From: Hyphococcus sp.
GTDB lineage: Bacteria; Pseudomonadota; Alphaproteobacteria; Caulobacterales; Parvularculaceae
Length of the DNA stretch: 64,000 bases
NCBI GenBank assembly: GCA_021776335.1
Contig: JAJFGB010000006.1
Coordinates: forward strand, 1 to 64,000
Direction of reading: 5' to 3'
Each line of letters starts with the position of its first letter. Positions within the stretch are counted from its first letter, which is position 1. Position numbers and translations under genes: made by a program. Below, piece after piece: positions 8,215 through 16,593 of the stretch. The notes beneath the pieces are model-generated. The model searched no databases and was not told where the DNA came from. It worked only from the letters and a program-made list of their open reading frames with translations.

Positions 8215-8832
8215 ATGTCGAATGTGATTGATTTCCAGCGCCCTCGCAACCGTTTCGAGATCGCGCGGGGCGACATTATGGATGTGGCCGCTTACGAAAA
8301 AATACGCGCAGAAAAGCGCAAAGCCATCGTCGATATCAAAAAACGCCGGCGCGTGTCGATTGGCCCCCACGCGACATTTTACTTTGAGAGCTATGAGACG
8401 ATGTGGCAACAGATCCATGAGATGCTCTATATCGAAAAGGGCGGCGAAGAGCAGATTACCGACGAGCTTGCCGCATACAATCCGCTTATTCCGAACGGAC
8501 ATGAGCTGGTTGCAACGTTGATGTTTGAAATTGATAATGAAGCACTGCGCAAACGCATTCTTGGCGGGCTTGGCGGCGTTGAAGAAACGGTTTTTCTTAA
8601 ATTCGGTGATCACGAGATCACCGCCAGCGCCGAGGCAGATGTTGATCGCACCAATGCTGCGGGCAAAGCTTCTTCGGTTCAGTTTCTGCATTTCACCTTC
8701 AGTGACCCGGAGATTGTTGCATTCAAATCCCATGAAGGAGAAATAATGCTCGGCATTCGCCATGAAAATTATCCGCATATCGCGTTGCTGCAGGCTGAAA
8801 CCAAAGCCGCGCTAGAGGCAGATTTCGCCTGA
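8215..8832 (+). CDS. DUF3501 family protein
   Basis: 205 residues, with no signal peptide or membrane segment. The family is recognised from the N-terminal ARGDIMDVAAYEKIRAEKR and the central GPHATFYFESYETMWQQ, together with its position 28 nt after the Fe-S/CCG gene and near rubrerythrin. The function is unknown. Many charged residues and the absence of cysteines argue against a redox centre of its own; a scaffold or accessory role for the neighbouring Fe-S protein is inference. Confidence 0.8.
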   Translation: MSNVIDFQRPRNRFEIARGDIMDVAAYEKIRAEKRKAIVDIKKRRRVSIGPHATFYFESYETMWQQIHEMLYIEKGGEEQITDELAAYNPLIPNGHELVATLMFEIDNEALRKRILGGLGGVEETVFLKFGDHEITASAEADVDRTNAAGKASSVQFLHFTFSDPEIVAFKSHEGEIMLGIRHENYPHIALLQAETKAALEADFA

Positions 8833-8943
8833 AAGCGGCGCATTGCAACGGCCGCCATTGGTCACGTTCGGGTGATGCCGGGTCCACAAGGTTGTTTTTT
8901 TCAAGTACATAGACCTCAACGTTCAACGAAGAAGGCCCGTGCA

Positions 8944-9249
8944 ATGACGAAAAATAACACCCTCCCCCTTGATATGAGCGCTGAAGCGGATGGACCGCAA
9001 CGACTGGACCGCCGCGCAGTGCTGAACGGCGCCGCCGGACTGGTTGCCTTTGCAGGTGTCGCGGCCGGCGGCCTTCAGAGTGCAAAAGCGGCGGACAAGG
9101 CGGCGCAAGCCGATGTCGACTATCAGGATACGCCTAATAATGGCGTCAACTGCGCAGGCTGTCAGTTTTACGATGGCGATGGCGGTTGTGAGGTCGTCGA
9201 AGGCGAGATCAGTGCGGACGGCTGGTGCGCGATCTGGTCGGGGGGATGA
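8944..9249 (+). CDS. High-potential iron-sulfur protein (HiPIP), Tat-exported
   Basis: 101 residues from the ATG at 8944; an upstream in-frame ATG at 8872 only lengthens the leader. A Tat-like signal, DRRAVLNGAAGLVAF, lies at about 21-40, and the mature domain ends in the HiPIP pattern: CAGC, then CEVVEG, then GWCAIW, giving four cysteine ligands to one 4Fe-4S cluster. HiPIPs are periplasmic electron carriers of high potential. It is 111 bp after DUF3501 and on the same strand, and may belong to the same redox module, although it works on the other side of the membrane. Confidence 0.9.
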   Translation: MTKNNTLPLDMSAEADGPQRLDRRAVLNGAAGLVAFAGVAAGGLQSAKAADKAAQADVDYQDTPNNGVNCAGCQFYDGDGGCEVVEGEISADGWCAIWSGG

Positions 9250-9345
9250 CTGAGACTTTTTAGAGAACGCGAATCAATCGGATTACGCTTGCTTGGTTGT
9301 CATCCGCAAATGTGAGGCGCAACGCGCTTTGCAATGATGGAAAAG

Positions 9346-9421
9346 TGGTGCCGCATGGGTGACTTGAACACCCGACCCCATCATTACGAATGATGTGCTC
9401 TACCAGCTGAGCTAATGCGGC
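9346..9421 (-). tRNA. tRNA-Thr (anticodon CGU)
   Basis: 76 nt on the minus strand. The acceptor stem GCCGCAT/ATGCGGC, D arm with GCTCAGCTGGTAGAGC, anticodon stem CATCA/TGATG around loop TTCGTAA, and T arm GGGTGTTCAAGTCACCC are all complete, and 3' CCA is encoded. The anticodon CGT reads Thr ACG. A weak TTGCAG-17-TAAGAC promoter lies just upstream. Confidence 0.95.
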
Positions 9422-9517
9422 CCAATTCAGCGATGAAGGCGCGTCTTAGCTTGGCGACGCCGGTTCTGCAAGCCGAAATAATGAGGCTCCAAGGCCCGCC
9501 TATCAACACAGTATTTG

Positions 9518-11185
9518 TCATAGCTTGAAGTTAAACTTCATTGGCGAAGATGCCGGCGCGGCGGCGGCAAACGCCCCACGTTGTGGCGGCGGCGCAGTCT
9601 CTCCGCGGATCGCGCGCAATAGCGCGGCGTGCCCGGGCAGACCCGATGTCAGTTTTTCATTTTGCGCCCTGCGGGCGTGGATATATTGCCGCCATTCACC
9701 AGCTGCCACGCCATGGAGCTGTGGCGGCGCATGATCATAAAAACCCTTGCCCATCAGCGCTGTGAGATAGTTATTGGCGTTGAAAAAGTGCTGGGTCTTT
9801 AAGTCATTGGGCCCCGGCATTTTACAGCGCCACAGATCGAGCTTTTGCTTCAGGCCATCTGGAACCGGCGTTTCTTCTCTGGCGACCCGCCAATATTCCG
9901 TATCCGTCCGGTTATTGAGATGATAATGCAAGGTGATAAAGTCGATCACTTCATCATAAAATTCGTCGACCAGCCCGTTGTAGGAGTTTTGCAAAGACGT
10001 GTCGAAATCGCTGTCCGGGAAATGCGCGTATAACCATCTGATCCCAAGATCGACTGAGTGAATGGCCGTTGCTTCCAACGGTTCCGCGAAGCCGCTCGAC
10101 AATCCAATGGCAATGCAATTGTTCACCCAGGACCGCCGTGACTTTCCAATGCGCATGCGGATAACACGCGGTTCCTTTCCTTCCACGCGCGGGCCGATTT
10201 GCGACTTCAACTCAGCAATCGCATCATCATCGGAAGTAAACTGCGAAGAGAAAACATAACCGGTGCCGACGCGATTATAGAGCGGCACGGTAAAGCGCCA
10301 GCCATTTGAAAGCGCCGTGGCGCGTGAGACGGGCTCTATATCGTTAGGATCTTCATGCGGAATTTGCACCACCGCCGCGCGGTCATTGGGCAGATAATGA
10401 CCCAGCGAATCAAAGGGTTCACCCAGCGCTTTGTTGATGATGACACCGGCAAACCCGGTGCTGTCGATCACCAGTTCAATGGGATGGTCGCCGTTTTTTT
10501 CCAGCGTCAGCGAAGAAACGAAACCACGATCATCGAGGTTAACCGCATTAACATCATCAAGAATGTGCTGAACGCCATTGGCCTTAGCGAGATCACGAAG
10601 CTGGGTTGCAACCTCCATAGCATCGAAATGATATGCGTACGGAACCGGCGCCTCATAGTCGGCCGCTGCAATCGGACGTGGCCCGCGCCGCGCGCTGATC
10701 AGAGCAGGCCCGCTGGAAACCGCACGGGAAAAATCCCGTTCATCACCAATGCTGCCCCTACCGAACGCGTTATAATAATAGCCGATACTGCGCCCGGCGA
10801 TAGCAGGGCTTGCGAGGAAAGGATTGACCCAGGTGACGGGATTTCCCGCCCCATCAACATTCCAGCCATCGAAAAAGCCACTCAATTTAAAGGCGACATT
10901 CGCGTCGCGAATAAAATTCGATTCGTTGACGCCGAGATACTGAAACAGCGCTCTCAATGCCGGAGAGGTCGCTTCACCAACGCCGATAATGGGAATCTTT
11001 GGCGATTCAATGAGCGTGATCTTCATTGAGCCGTCGCGCAACGCTGGCGCCATTGCGCGCGACAAAAATGTCGCAGCAATCCAGCCCGACGTGCCGCCGC
11101 CGACAATAGTGACTGATTTTAAAGGCCTGCCCAAACCAATACGCTCCGCGGTTCCCCGTTGCAAAGCAGTACTATAGGCGCGCAT
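9518..11185 (-). CDS. Flavin-dependent tryptophan-halogenase family protein
   Basis: 555 residues. The FAD-binding dinucleotide fold is at the N-terminus (VTIVGGGTSGWIAA, about 25-38). GVGEATSPAL matches the GEA segment of halogenases, and DANVAFKLSGFF carries the lysine equivalent to the catalytic Lys79 of PrnA. The diagnostic GWxWxIP motif is changed to GWRFTVPL (near 290), so chlorination of free tryptophan is uncertain. Such divergent homologues are common next to TonB receptors in marine bacteria, and a receptor end lies about 9 kb upstream. No flavin reductase is adjacent. The family call is firm, the substrate unknown. Confidence 0.85.
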   Translation of the reverse strand: MRAYSTALQRGTAERIGLGRPLKSVTIVGGGTSGWIAATFLSRAMAPALRDGSMKITLIESPKIPIIGVGEATSPALRALFQYLGVNESNFIRDANVAFKLSGFFDGWNVDGAGNPVTWVNPFLASPAIAGRSIGYYYNAFGRGSIGDERDFSRAVSSGPALISARRGPRPIAAADYEAPVPYAYHFDAMEVATQLRDLAKANGVQHILDDVNAVNLDDRGFVSSLTLEKNGDHPIELVIDSTGFAGVIINKALGEPFDSLGHYLPNDRAAVVQIPHEDPNDIEPVSRATALSNGWRFTVPLYNRVGTGYVFSSQFTSDDDAIAELKSQIGPRVEGKEPRVIRMRIGKSRRSWVNNCIAIGLSSGFAEPLEATAIHSVDLGIRWLYAHFPDSDFDTSLQNSYNGLVDEFYDEVIDFITLHYHLNNRTDTEYWRVAREETPVPDGLKQKLDLWRCKMPGPNDLKTQHFFNANNYLTALMGKGFYDHAPPQLHGVAAGEWRQYIHARRAQNEKLTSGLPGHAALLRAIRGETAPPPQRGAFAAAAPASSPMKFNFKL

Positions 11186-11225
11186 CCCGGTGAACCCAAA
11201 TACAGGATTTTGTGAGCATCAGATA

Positions 11226-11277
11226 CCAGCGCATTTTCGGAAAAGTGTAACGCGGTTTTCCGACAAGAAAGACGCAT
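11226..11277 (-). repeat. Half copy of the CTAG-bounded double-palindrome element (copy D)
   Basis: GCGCATTTTCGGAAAAGTG, then CGGTTTTCCGACAAGAAA, matches one of the two palindromes of the full elements at 23284 and 42688 (in reverse). The second palindrome and the CTAG ends are missing. It lies in the gap upstream of the halogenase start. Confidence 0.7.
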
Positions 11278-11302
11278 TGTTGTGTGTCTGGAGTGGCCCT
11301 GC

Positions 11303-11935
11303 TCAGCCTATGCGGCGTGTGATGGAAGCGACTTCCAAATCATCAGCGCTCAAAGAACCCTCATCCGAGTTGCTCTCTCCGGAAGCATCATTTGGGCGCT
11401 CAAACTGTATCCCGTAAATCTTGCCATAACGCCGAACGACGGTGCCCCGCGTCTGGCCGATGGTAATGACGCTGTTGATATCGATATCAGCGTTGGTTTC
11501 TATAGCCGCGCCTGTCAGCGACATATCGACAACACGACAATCAATGAGAACACCATTTTCCGTAAAGCATTCCGCCTCCATGCGCAGACCCGCAACACGC
11601 TCGGCGACGCGCCTGTTCATGGGCAGCTCGACAATTTCCTCTACGCCCTCGACCATGGGCTCCAATGCGTCGATCAGCCTGGAGCGTTTCGTATCTGACA
11701 TTGTGAGCTCAACCCCAAACCCATCCGCGAGCAGGCGCATGACCGTACCCTCAAGGCGGCCGCCACCGGCCAGATGCATGACGATGTGATCACCTTGCGC
11801 CACCCGAAGATCGGATAAAATGCCGACGCCGCCAGCCGAAAGGTCAAACAAAGTTCCCTTCCCGTCGATTTCGTTGTTGACCAGCAGGCTCGCAGCCATC
11901 CGGGCCTTTAATCTTGGGAACTTCCTGCGTTCCAT
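11303..11935 (-). CDS. Tandem PilZ-domain protein
   Basis: 210 residues, soluble. Two PilZ domains follow each other. The first (about 1-95) has ERRKFPRLKA and, some 30 residues on, DLSAGGVGI. The second (about 105-195) has NRRVAERVAG and DMSLTGAAI. These RxxxR and (D/N)xSxxG motifs bind cyclic di-GMP; both copies keep the second motif, and the second copy's RxxxR is also intact. The acidic, serine-rich C-terminal tail is probably disordered. There is no effector domain, so it likely acts by protein-protein contact in surface or motility control. It is monocistronic. Confidence 0.88.
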   Translation of the reverse strand: MERRKFPRLKARMAASLLVNNEIDGKGTLFDLSAGGVGILSDLRVAQGDHIVMHLAGGGRLEGTVMRLLADGFGVELTMSDTKRSRLIDALEPMVEGVEEIVELPMNRRVAERVAGLRMEAECFTENGVLIDCRVVDMSLTGAAIETNADIDINSVITIGQTRGTVVRRYGKIYGIQFERPNDASGESNSDEGSLSADDLEVASITRRIG

Positions 11936-12095
11936 ACCGCACCCTCTAATTGTGCATTTAACTTTTCACAATCATAGGTATAGATCACGCTGATCGACAT
12001 TATCTCAACGCACGCGGACAAAAAGCAACCGCGGACGAAACAAATCGTTAACGGTTTCTGGCGACCGGAAAACGCTGCTGTTGATGGTTCTCAGG

Positions 12096-14504
12096 TCAGG
12101 TACGAAGCGCGCCGCCAGTCGCTTTGACGACCTGTGAGACGATGCGGGCTGAGACCGCATCGATTTCTTCGTCTGTCATGGTTTTTTCCCGCGGCTGTAT
12201 CTCAACCTCAACCGCAAGAGACTTTTTACCCTCAGGAACGCCTTTGCCCTGATAAACATCAAACAGGGTAACATCTGCAATCAAGTGTTTCTCAGCGCCA
12301 CGCACCGCTTTGAGGAGCGTTTCGGCGGCGATCGCGTCATCAACCACAAAAGCAAAATCACGAGTTAGCGGCAGGAGCTCTGACGCATTGAGCGCCGGTT
12401 TTGTTTTCGTCGGTTTTCTTTTTCCCTCGGGGATCATATCCAGAAAAACCTCAAATCCGTGCACTGGTCCGTCGACGCCCATGGCTTTAAGAACTCGCGG
12501 ATGAACCTCACCAAAAAATGCGAGCGGATTGCGGCCGAGACGCAAAACGCCGGACCGACCGGGATGGAAATATGGCGGCGCATCATTCGTTGTCTGAAGG
12601 CTTGCAACCGGCGCCCCCGCAGCCTGCAGTGCGATCAACGCATCGGCCTTGACCACGAAAACATCTGCTTTGGCGCCAGCCGCCTGCCAGTGGCGGGATG
12701 GATCTGACATCCGTGCGCCTGTCGCCATCATCATTTGTTCATCGGGCTGGTCGCCGGCATATTGCGGGGCGACTTCAAAAAGCGCGAGGTCGCTGCGTCC
12801 GCGATCCGCATTACGCTGCAGCGCGGCCAGCAGGTTCGGCAGGATTGACGGACGCATGGCGCCGAGATCCGATGCGATCGGATTGGCTAGAATAAGACCC
12901 TGGGAGCGAAGCTGGTTGGCGCTCAAAAACAGCGCGGCATGGCGCTCGTCGATAAAGGACCAGGTGACTGCCTCAAGCATACCATGCGCCGCCAGGGCGC
13001 GGCGCGCCAGGCGGCGGCGATCCTGCGCAATGCTCAGCTTGGGCATCTCAACGGCATTATGCAGCGGCAGCGTTGCCATCGGCAGGCTGTCAAAACCGAC
13101 AATGCGCGCGACTTCCTCGACAAGATCGGCCTTGCCCCCGACATCCGGGCGCCATGACGGAACCTCTACCTGCCATGGATCGCTTTTCGCGACTTTAAAC
13201 CCAAGCGCCGCCAGAATGCGCTCACACTCTTCGGGCGCCACATCCATACCAGTTAAACGCTTGACCTCGGATGGTGGAAACAAGACTGTTTTATCCGCAC
13301 TCGGAATTTCCCCTGCAAGCTCTATATTACTCGGCGCACCACCACAAATATCAAGAATAATTGATACCGCCAGCTCAATGCCCGGCACGACAAATTCAGG
13401 GTCGACACCTCTTTCAAAGCGATAACGCGCATCGGTATTAATCCCGGTCTTGCGCCCCGTTTTTGCTGTGCGCAGAGGATCAAAATAGGCGCATTCAACA
13501 AACACGTTTGTTGTACGCTCACTGCAACCGGTATCCTCGCCGCCCAAAATCCCGCCAAGCCCGAGAACGCCACTGTCATCAGCGATGACACACATCGTTT
13601 CATCGGCCTCATAGCTTTTGCCATCGAGGCCGAGAAAGCCCTCACCCTTGCCACCAAGGCGTGCGCGAATGTCGCCTTTGAGTTTATCGGCATCGTAGAC
13701 ATGCAATGGCCGCGCCCGGTCATAGGCGATGTAATTGGTTACATCCGCAAGCGCATTGATCGGGCGAAGGCCGATAGCGCGAAGCTTATCCTGCAGCCAT
13801 TGCGGCGATGGTCCGTTTTTGACGCCGCGAATATAGCATCCGGCAAAAGCAGGGCAGGCGTCTTTCGCCGCCTCGGGGAAATCAAGCACGATTTTCTGCG
13901 GAGATTCAAACGCGCCCTTAATCGCTTTTGGCTGTGGTGTGATCAGTTTTCCAAGGCCCGCGGCAGCAAGATCGCGCGCGACGCCGCCAACACCGTTGGT
14001 GTCGGGACGGTTCGGGGTCACTTCAAAATCAATGACCGGGTCATTGGCGCCAAGCCAGCCAGCGATCGGATCGCCGACATTTGCTTCTGCGGGTGCTTCA
14101 ATGATGCCGTCATGGTCGTCACCCATTTCCATTTCACGGGCCGAGCACATCATGCCGAAGCTTTCAACGCCGCGAATTTTTGCCTTTTTAAGGGTGACAT
14201 CGATGCCGGGCACATAGGCCCCCACCGGGGCATAGGCGATCTTGATGCCTTTTCGCGCGTTCGGCGCGCCGCAAACAATCTGCTTTTCACCGTCTTTCGT
14301 TGCGACCCGACAGACCTTCAGCTTGTCCGCATCGGTGTGCTTTTCCGCCGCCAGGACTTCACCAATGGTAAAAGCTGCAAGGCGTTCTTCCGGGTTCTCG
14401 ACTTCCTCAACTTCCAGACCCACGGCCACCATGGTCGCGACGATGTCGTCGAGACTGGCAGACGTTTCGAGATGCTCTTTGAGCCAACTAAGAGAGAATT
14501 TCAT
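12096..14504 (-). CDS. pheT: Phenylalanyl-tRNA synthetase beta subunit
   Basis: 802 residues, the usual length for bacterial PheT. The N-terminal tRNA-binding (EMAP/OB) domain at about 40-150 includes KVCRVATKDGEKQIVCGAPN. B3/B4 editing and B5 domains follow, and the C-terminal FDX-ACB domain ends ALRT. It forms the alpha2-beta2 enzyme charging tRNA-Phe. It starts 33 nt after pheS and is the last gene of rpmI-rplT-pheS-pheT. Confidence 0.97.
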   Translation of the reverse strand: MKFSLSWLKEHLETSASLDDIVATMVAVGLEVEEVENPEERLAAFTIGEVLAAEKHTDADKLKVCRVATKDGEKQIVCGAPNARKGIKIAYAPVGAYVPGIDVTLKKAKIRGVESFGMMCSAREMEMGDDHDGIIEAPAEANVGDPIAGWLGANDPVIDFEVTPNRPDTNGVGGVARDLAAAGLGKLITPQPKAIKGAFESPQKIVLDFPEAAKDACPAFAGCYIRGVKNGPSPQWLQDKLRAIGLRPINALADVTNYIAYDRARPLHVYDADKLKGDIRARLGGKGEGFLGLDGKSYEADETMCVIADDSGVLGLGGILGGEDTGCSERTTNVFVECAYFDPLRTAKTGRKTGINTDARYRFERGVDPEFVVPGIELAVSIILDICGGAPSNIELAGEIPSADKTVLFPPSEVKRLTGMDVAPEECERILAALGFKVAKSDPWQVEVPSWRPDVGGKADLVEEVARIVGFDSLPMATLPLHNAVEMPKLSIAQDRRRLARRALAAHGMLEAVTWSFIDERHAALFLSANQLRSQGLILANPIASDLGAMRPSILPNLLAALQRNADRGRSDLALFEVAPQYAGDQPDEQMMMATGARMSDPSRHWQAAGAKADVFVVKADALIALQAAGAPVASLQTTNDAPPYFHPGRSGVLRLGRNPLAFFGEVHPRVLKAMGVDGPVHGFEVFLDMIPEGKRKPTKTKPALNASELLPLTRDFAFVVDDAIAAETLLKAVRGAEKHLIADVTLFDVYQGKGVPEGKKSLAVEVEIQPREKTMTDEEIDAVSARIVSQVVKATGGALRT

Positions 14505-14537
14505 TGTGTGTTCGCCTGAATGCTATTTTTTTCACTG

Positions 14538-15614
14538 TCATCGAGACAGTCCCGTCGCGAGATTTGGCTGATCGAGCGGATCAAAACCATAATGCTCGAG
14601 CCATCTGGCATCCGCCGCAAAAAAGTCGCGCAAATCCGGAATGCCATATTTCAGCATGGCAAGGCGATCAACGCCCATGCCAAAGGCAAAACCCTGATAC
14701 TCATCGGGATCAAGCCCGCAATTTTTCAGGACATTCGGATGGACCATGCCGCAGCCTAAAATCTCCATCCAGTCCGAGCCCTGGCCGAAGCGCACTTCCT
14801 CGCCGACGCGCTCATATTGAATATCCATCTCCGCAGAAGGCTCGGTAAACGGAAAGAAATGTGGGCGGAAACGCGTACCGACATTATCAACTTCGAAGAA
14901 TGCTTTGGCGAAAGCCTCCAGCGTACCTTTTAGGTGACCCATATGAGTTTCGCGGTCTATCACGAGCCCCTCAACCTGATGAAACATCGGCGTATGGGTC
15001 TGATCTGAGTCACAGCGGAACGTCCGCCCAGGGATGATAATCCGGATCGGCGGCTTCTGGCTCATCATCGTGCGAATTTGTACGGGTGACGTGTGCGTCC
15101 GCAACACCTGACGCGACCCGTCCTCTTTCGGTTCAAAAAAGAAAGTGTCGTGCATCTCGCGCGCAGGATGATCAGGTGGAAAATTCAAGGCCGTGAAATT
15201 ATGAAAATCATCTTCAATGTCCGGGCCCTCAGCGATATCGAACCCCATGGCGGAAAAGATTGCCGCGATCTCTTCGAAGGCCTGGCTGACAGGATGAATT
15301 TTTCCCTTTGGCAAAGCGGTGGCTGGCAGCGTGACGTCGACCCTCTCCAACGCGAGGCGGGCATCGAGTGCTGCTTCCTCGAGCATCGCCTTCTTGGCGT
15401 CGATCGCCTCGGCGATGCGCGTTTTTAGCCCATTGAGCGCAGGACCCATCTCTTTGCGTTCTTCCGGGCTCATTTTGCCGAGCGTCTTCATCCGCTCTGA
15501 GACAACACCCTTTTTGCCAAGCGCTGCGACGCGCACTTCTTCCAGTGCAGCTTCAGTGGAAGCAGCATCGATCCTGACAACCAGATCATTTTCGAGTTTT
15601 TCAATGTCGGACAT
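14538..15614 (-). CDS. pheS: Phenylalanyl-tRNA synthetase alpha subunit
   Basis: 358 residues. An N-terminal coiled-coil tRNA-binding arm (about 1-85) precedes the class II catalytic core: motif 1 near [10 protein letters not shown], motif 2 with [18 protein letters not shown], and motif 3 near the C-terminus in [14 protein letters not shown]. It lies 150 nt after rplT, and the gap contains an intrinsic terminator with a competing upstream arm, so expression is likely controlled by attenuation. The ribosome-binding site GGAG is 10-13 nt before the ATG. Confidence 0.97.
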   Translation of the reverse strand: MSDIEKLENDLVVRIDAASTEAALEEVRVAALGKKGVVSERMKTLGKMSPEERKEMGPALNGLKTRIAEAIDAKKAMLEEAALDARLALERVDVTLPATALPKGKIHPVSQAFEEIAAIFSAMGFDIAEGPDIEDDFHNFTALNFPPDHPAREMHDTFFFEPKEDGSRQVLRTHTSPVQIRTMMSQKPPIRIIIPGRTFRCDSDQTHTPMFHQVEGLVIDRETHMGHLKGTLEAFAKAFFEVDNVGTRFRPHFFPFTEPSAEMDIQYERVGEEVRFGQGSDWMEILGCGMVHPNVLKNCGLDPDEYQGFAFGMGVDRLAMLKYGIPDLRDFFAADARWLEHYGFDPLDQPNLATGLSR

Positions 15615-15634
15615 GGCGTCCGTTCTCCAGTTCC

Positions 15635-15691
15635 AAAAAAAGCGTCACCCTATGGATGACGCTTAATCGAATTCTGCATGAAACGTCACCC
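15635..15691 (-). promoter_or_regulatory. Probable transcription attenuator upstream of pheS
   Basis: Reading the minus strand, AGCGTCATCC-ATA-GGGTGACGCT forms a 10-bp stem (15641-15663) followed by seven T (15635-15641), a textbook intrinsic terminator 20 nt before the pheS start. A second GGGTGACG copy 20 nt upstream (15681-15691) can pair over 11 bp, two of them G-U, with the terminator's 5' arm, making a mutually exclusive anti-terminator. Mini-ORFs overlap it: ATG at 15679 to TAG at 15650 (9 codons, no Phe), and GTG at 15689 to TAA at 15663 (8 codons, two Phe). Which signal drives the switch is unknown. Confidence 0.75.
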
Positions 15692-15764
15692 GGTTCGTTT
15701 CGTGGCTTCCTTTAAAACACTGCCTTCAGCGTATCTTTAGGAAAAGGCCGGGGACAGAGAAGAT

Positions 15765-16121
15765 CTAAGCGAGCGCCGCTTTCGCCTTTTCCGCCAGGGC
15801 CTTAAACGCCTGGGGCTCTTTGACGGCGAGATCGGCGAGAACTTTTCGGTCCACTTCGATTCCGGCGCGGTCGAGCCCGTGAATAAATCGACCATAAGTC
15901 AAATCAAGCTCACGAGCGGCGGCGTTGATGCGCTGAATCCACAGGGCGCGGAAATTACGCTTGCGGGCGCGGCGGTCGCGATAGGCATATTGGCCGGCCT
16001 TTTCCACCGCCTGATTGGCGATCCGGAAAGTGTTCTTGCGGCGGCCGCGATAGCCTTTGGCCTTGGTAATGATTTTACGATGACGGGCGTGGGCGGAAGC
16101 GCCCCCTTTGACACGTGACAT
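15765..16121 (-). CDS. rplT: 50S ribosomal protein L20
   Basis: 118 residues, standard length. The N-terminus [17 protein letters not shown] and the basic [15 protein letters not shown] segment are characteristic. L20 binds 23S rRNA early in assembly and in some bacteria represses its own operon. It starts 11 nt after rpmI. Transcription continues into the pheS attenuator. Confidence 0.98.
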   Translation of the reverse strand: MSRVKGGASAHARHRKIITKAKGYRGRRKNTFRIANQAVEKAGQYAYRDRRARKRNFRALWIQRINAAARELDLTYGRFIHGLDRAGIEVDRKVLADLAVKEPQAFKALAEKAKAALA

Positions 16122-16132
16122 GGGCTGGCTCC

Positions 16133-16333
16133 TTACCGGTTATAGGGCATGTATTTTTTGACAATCTTCGCGTCCGCAGCCGCTAACAAATCCATGCCGC
16201 GATTTTGGCGGATTTGCTTGGGTGTGCGCTTGATCATGCCGTGACGTTTACCGGAAACGCCGGCTTTTACCTTGCCGGAGGCCGTCATTTTGAAGCGCTT
16301 TTTCGCGCCTGATTTGGTCTTCATTTTGGGCAT
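16133..16333 (-). CDS. rpmI: 50S ribosomal protein L35
   Basis: 66 residues from the ATG at 16333, the family's usual start ([17 protein letters not shown]), with AGGAAC about 10 nt upstream. A longer in-frame start adds 13 residues not found in L35. It is the first gene of rpmI-rplT-pheS-pheT; infC, often upstream, is not adjacent. Confidence 0.97.
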   Translation of the reverse strand: MPKMKTKSGAKKRFKMTASGKVKAGVSGKRHGMIKRTPKQIRQNRGMDLLAAADAKIVKKYMPYNR

Positions 16334-16418
16334 TTCACAGTTCCTAAAAGGGCCCTTTCGGGGGCGTAACAAGATCGCCCAGGCATGCCATGGGCCCGAC
16401 GATCAATCGAAGGCGCGG

Positions 16419-16446
16419 GTTATAGCGCGAATACGGCTTGGCGCAA
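16419..16446 (-). promoter_or_regulatory. Predicted promoter of rpmI-rplT-pheST
   Basis: On the minus strand TTGCGC (16446-16441), a 16-bp spacer and TATAAC (16424-16419). Transcription would begin near 16412, giving a leader of about 80 nt before rpmI that could fold, although I see no clear ribosomal-protein binding structure. Confidence 0.45.
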
Positions 16447-16593
16447 GGGCCTTCTCGCAACTGCAAAATAGCGGGAAAGCCAGCCAGCTCTTGCTATAGT
16501 CTCGCCAAAGTGAGTTGGCTATGCGGCCTGCCGACTGGCGGGGCCCCGCAATTGGGCTAGACTATATAGATTGTTCGTCGTGGAGGATGGCGC

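Noticed and set aside
15650-15679. Nine-codon leader peptide in the pheS attenuator as a Phe sensor
   Set aside because: It has no Phe codon, and its ribosome-binding site is weak; kept only as part of the attenuator description.
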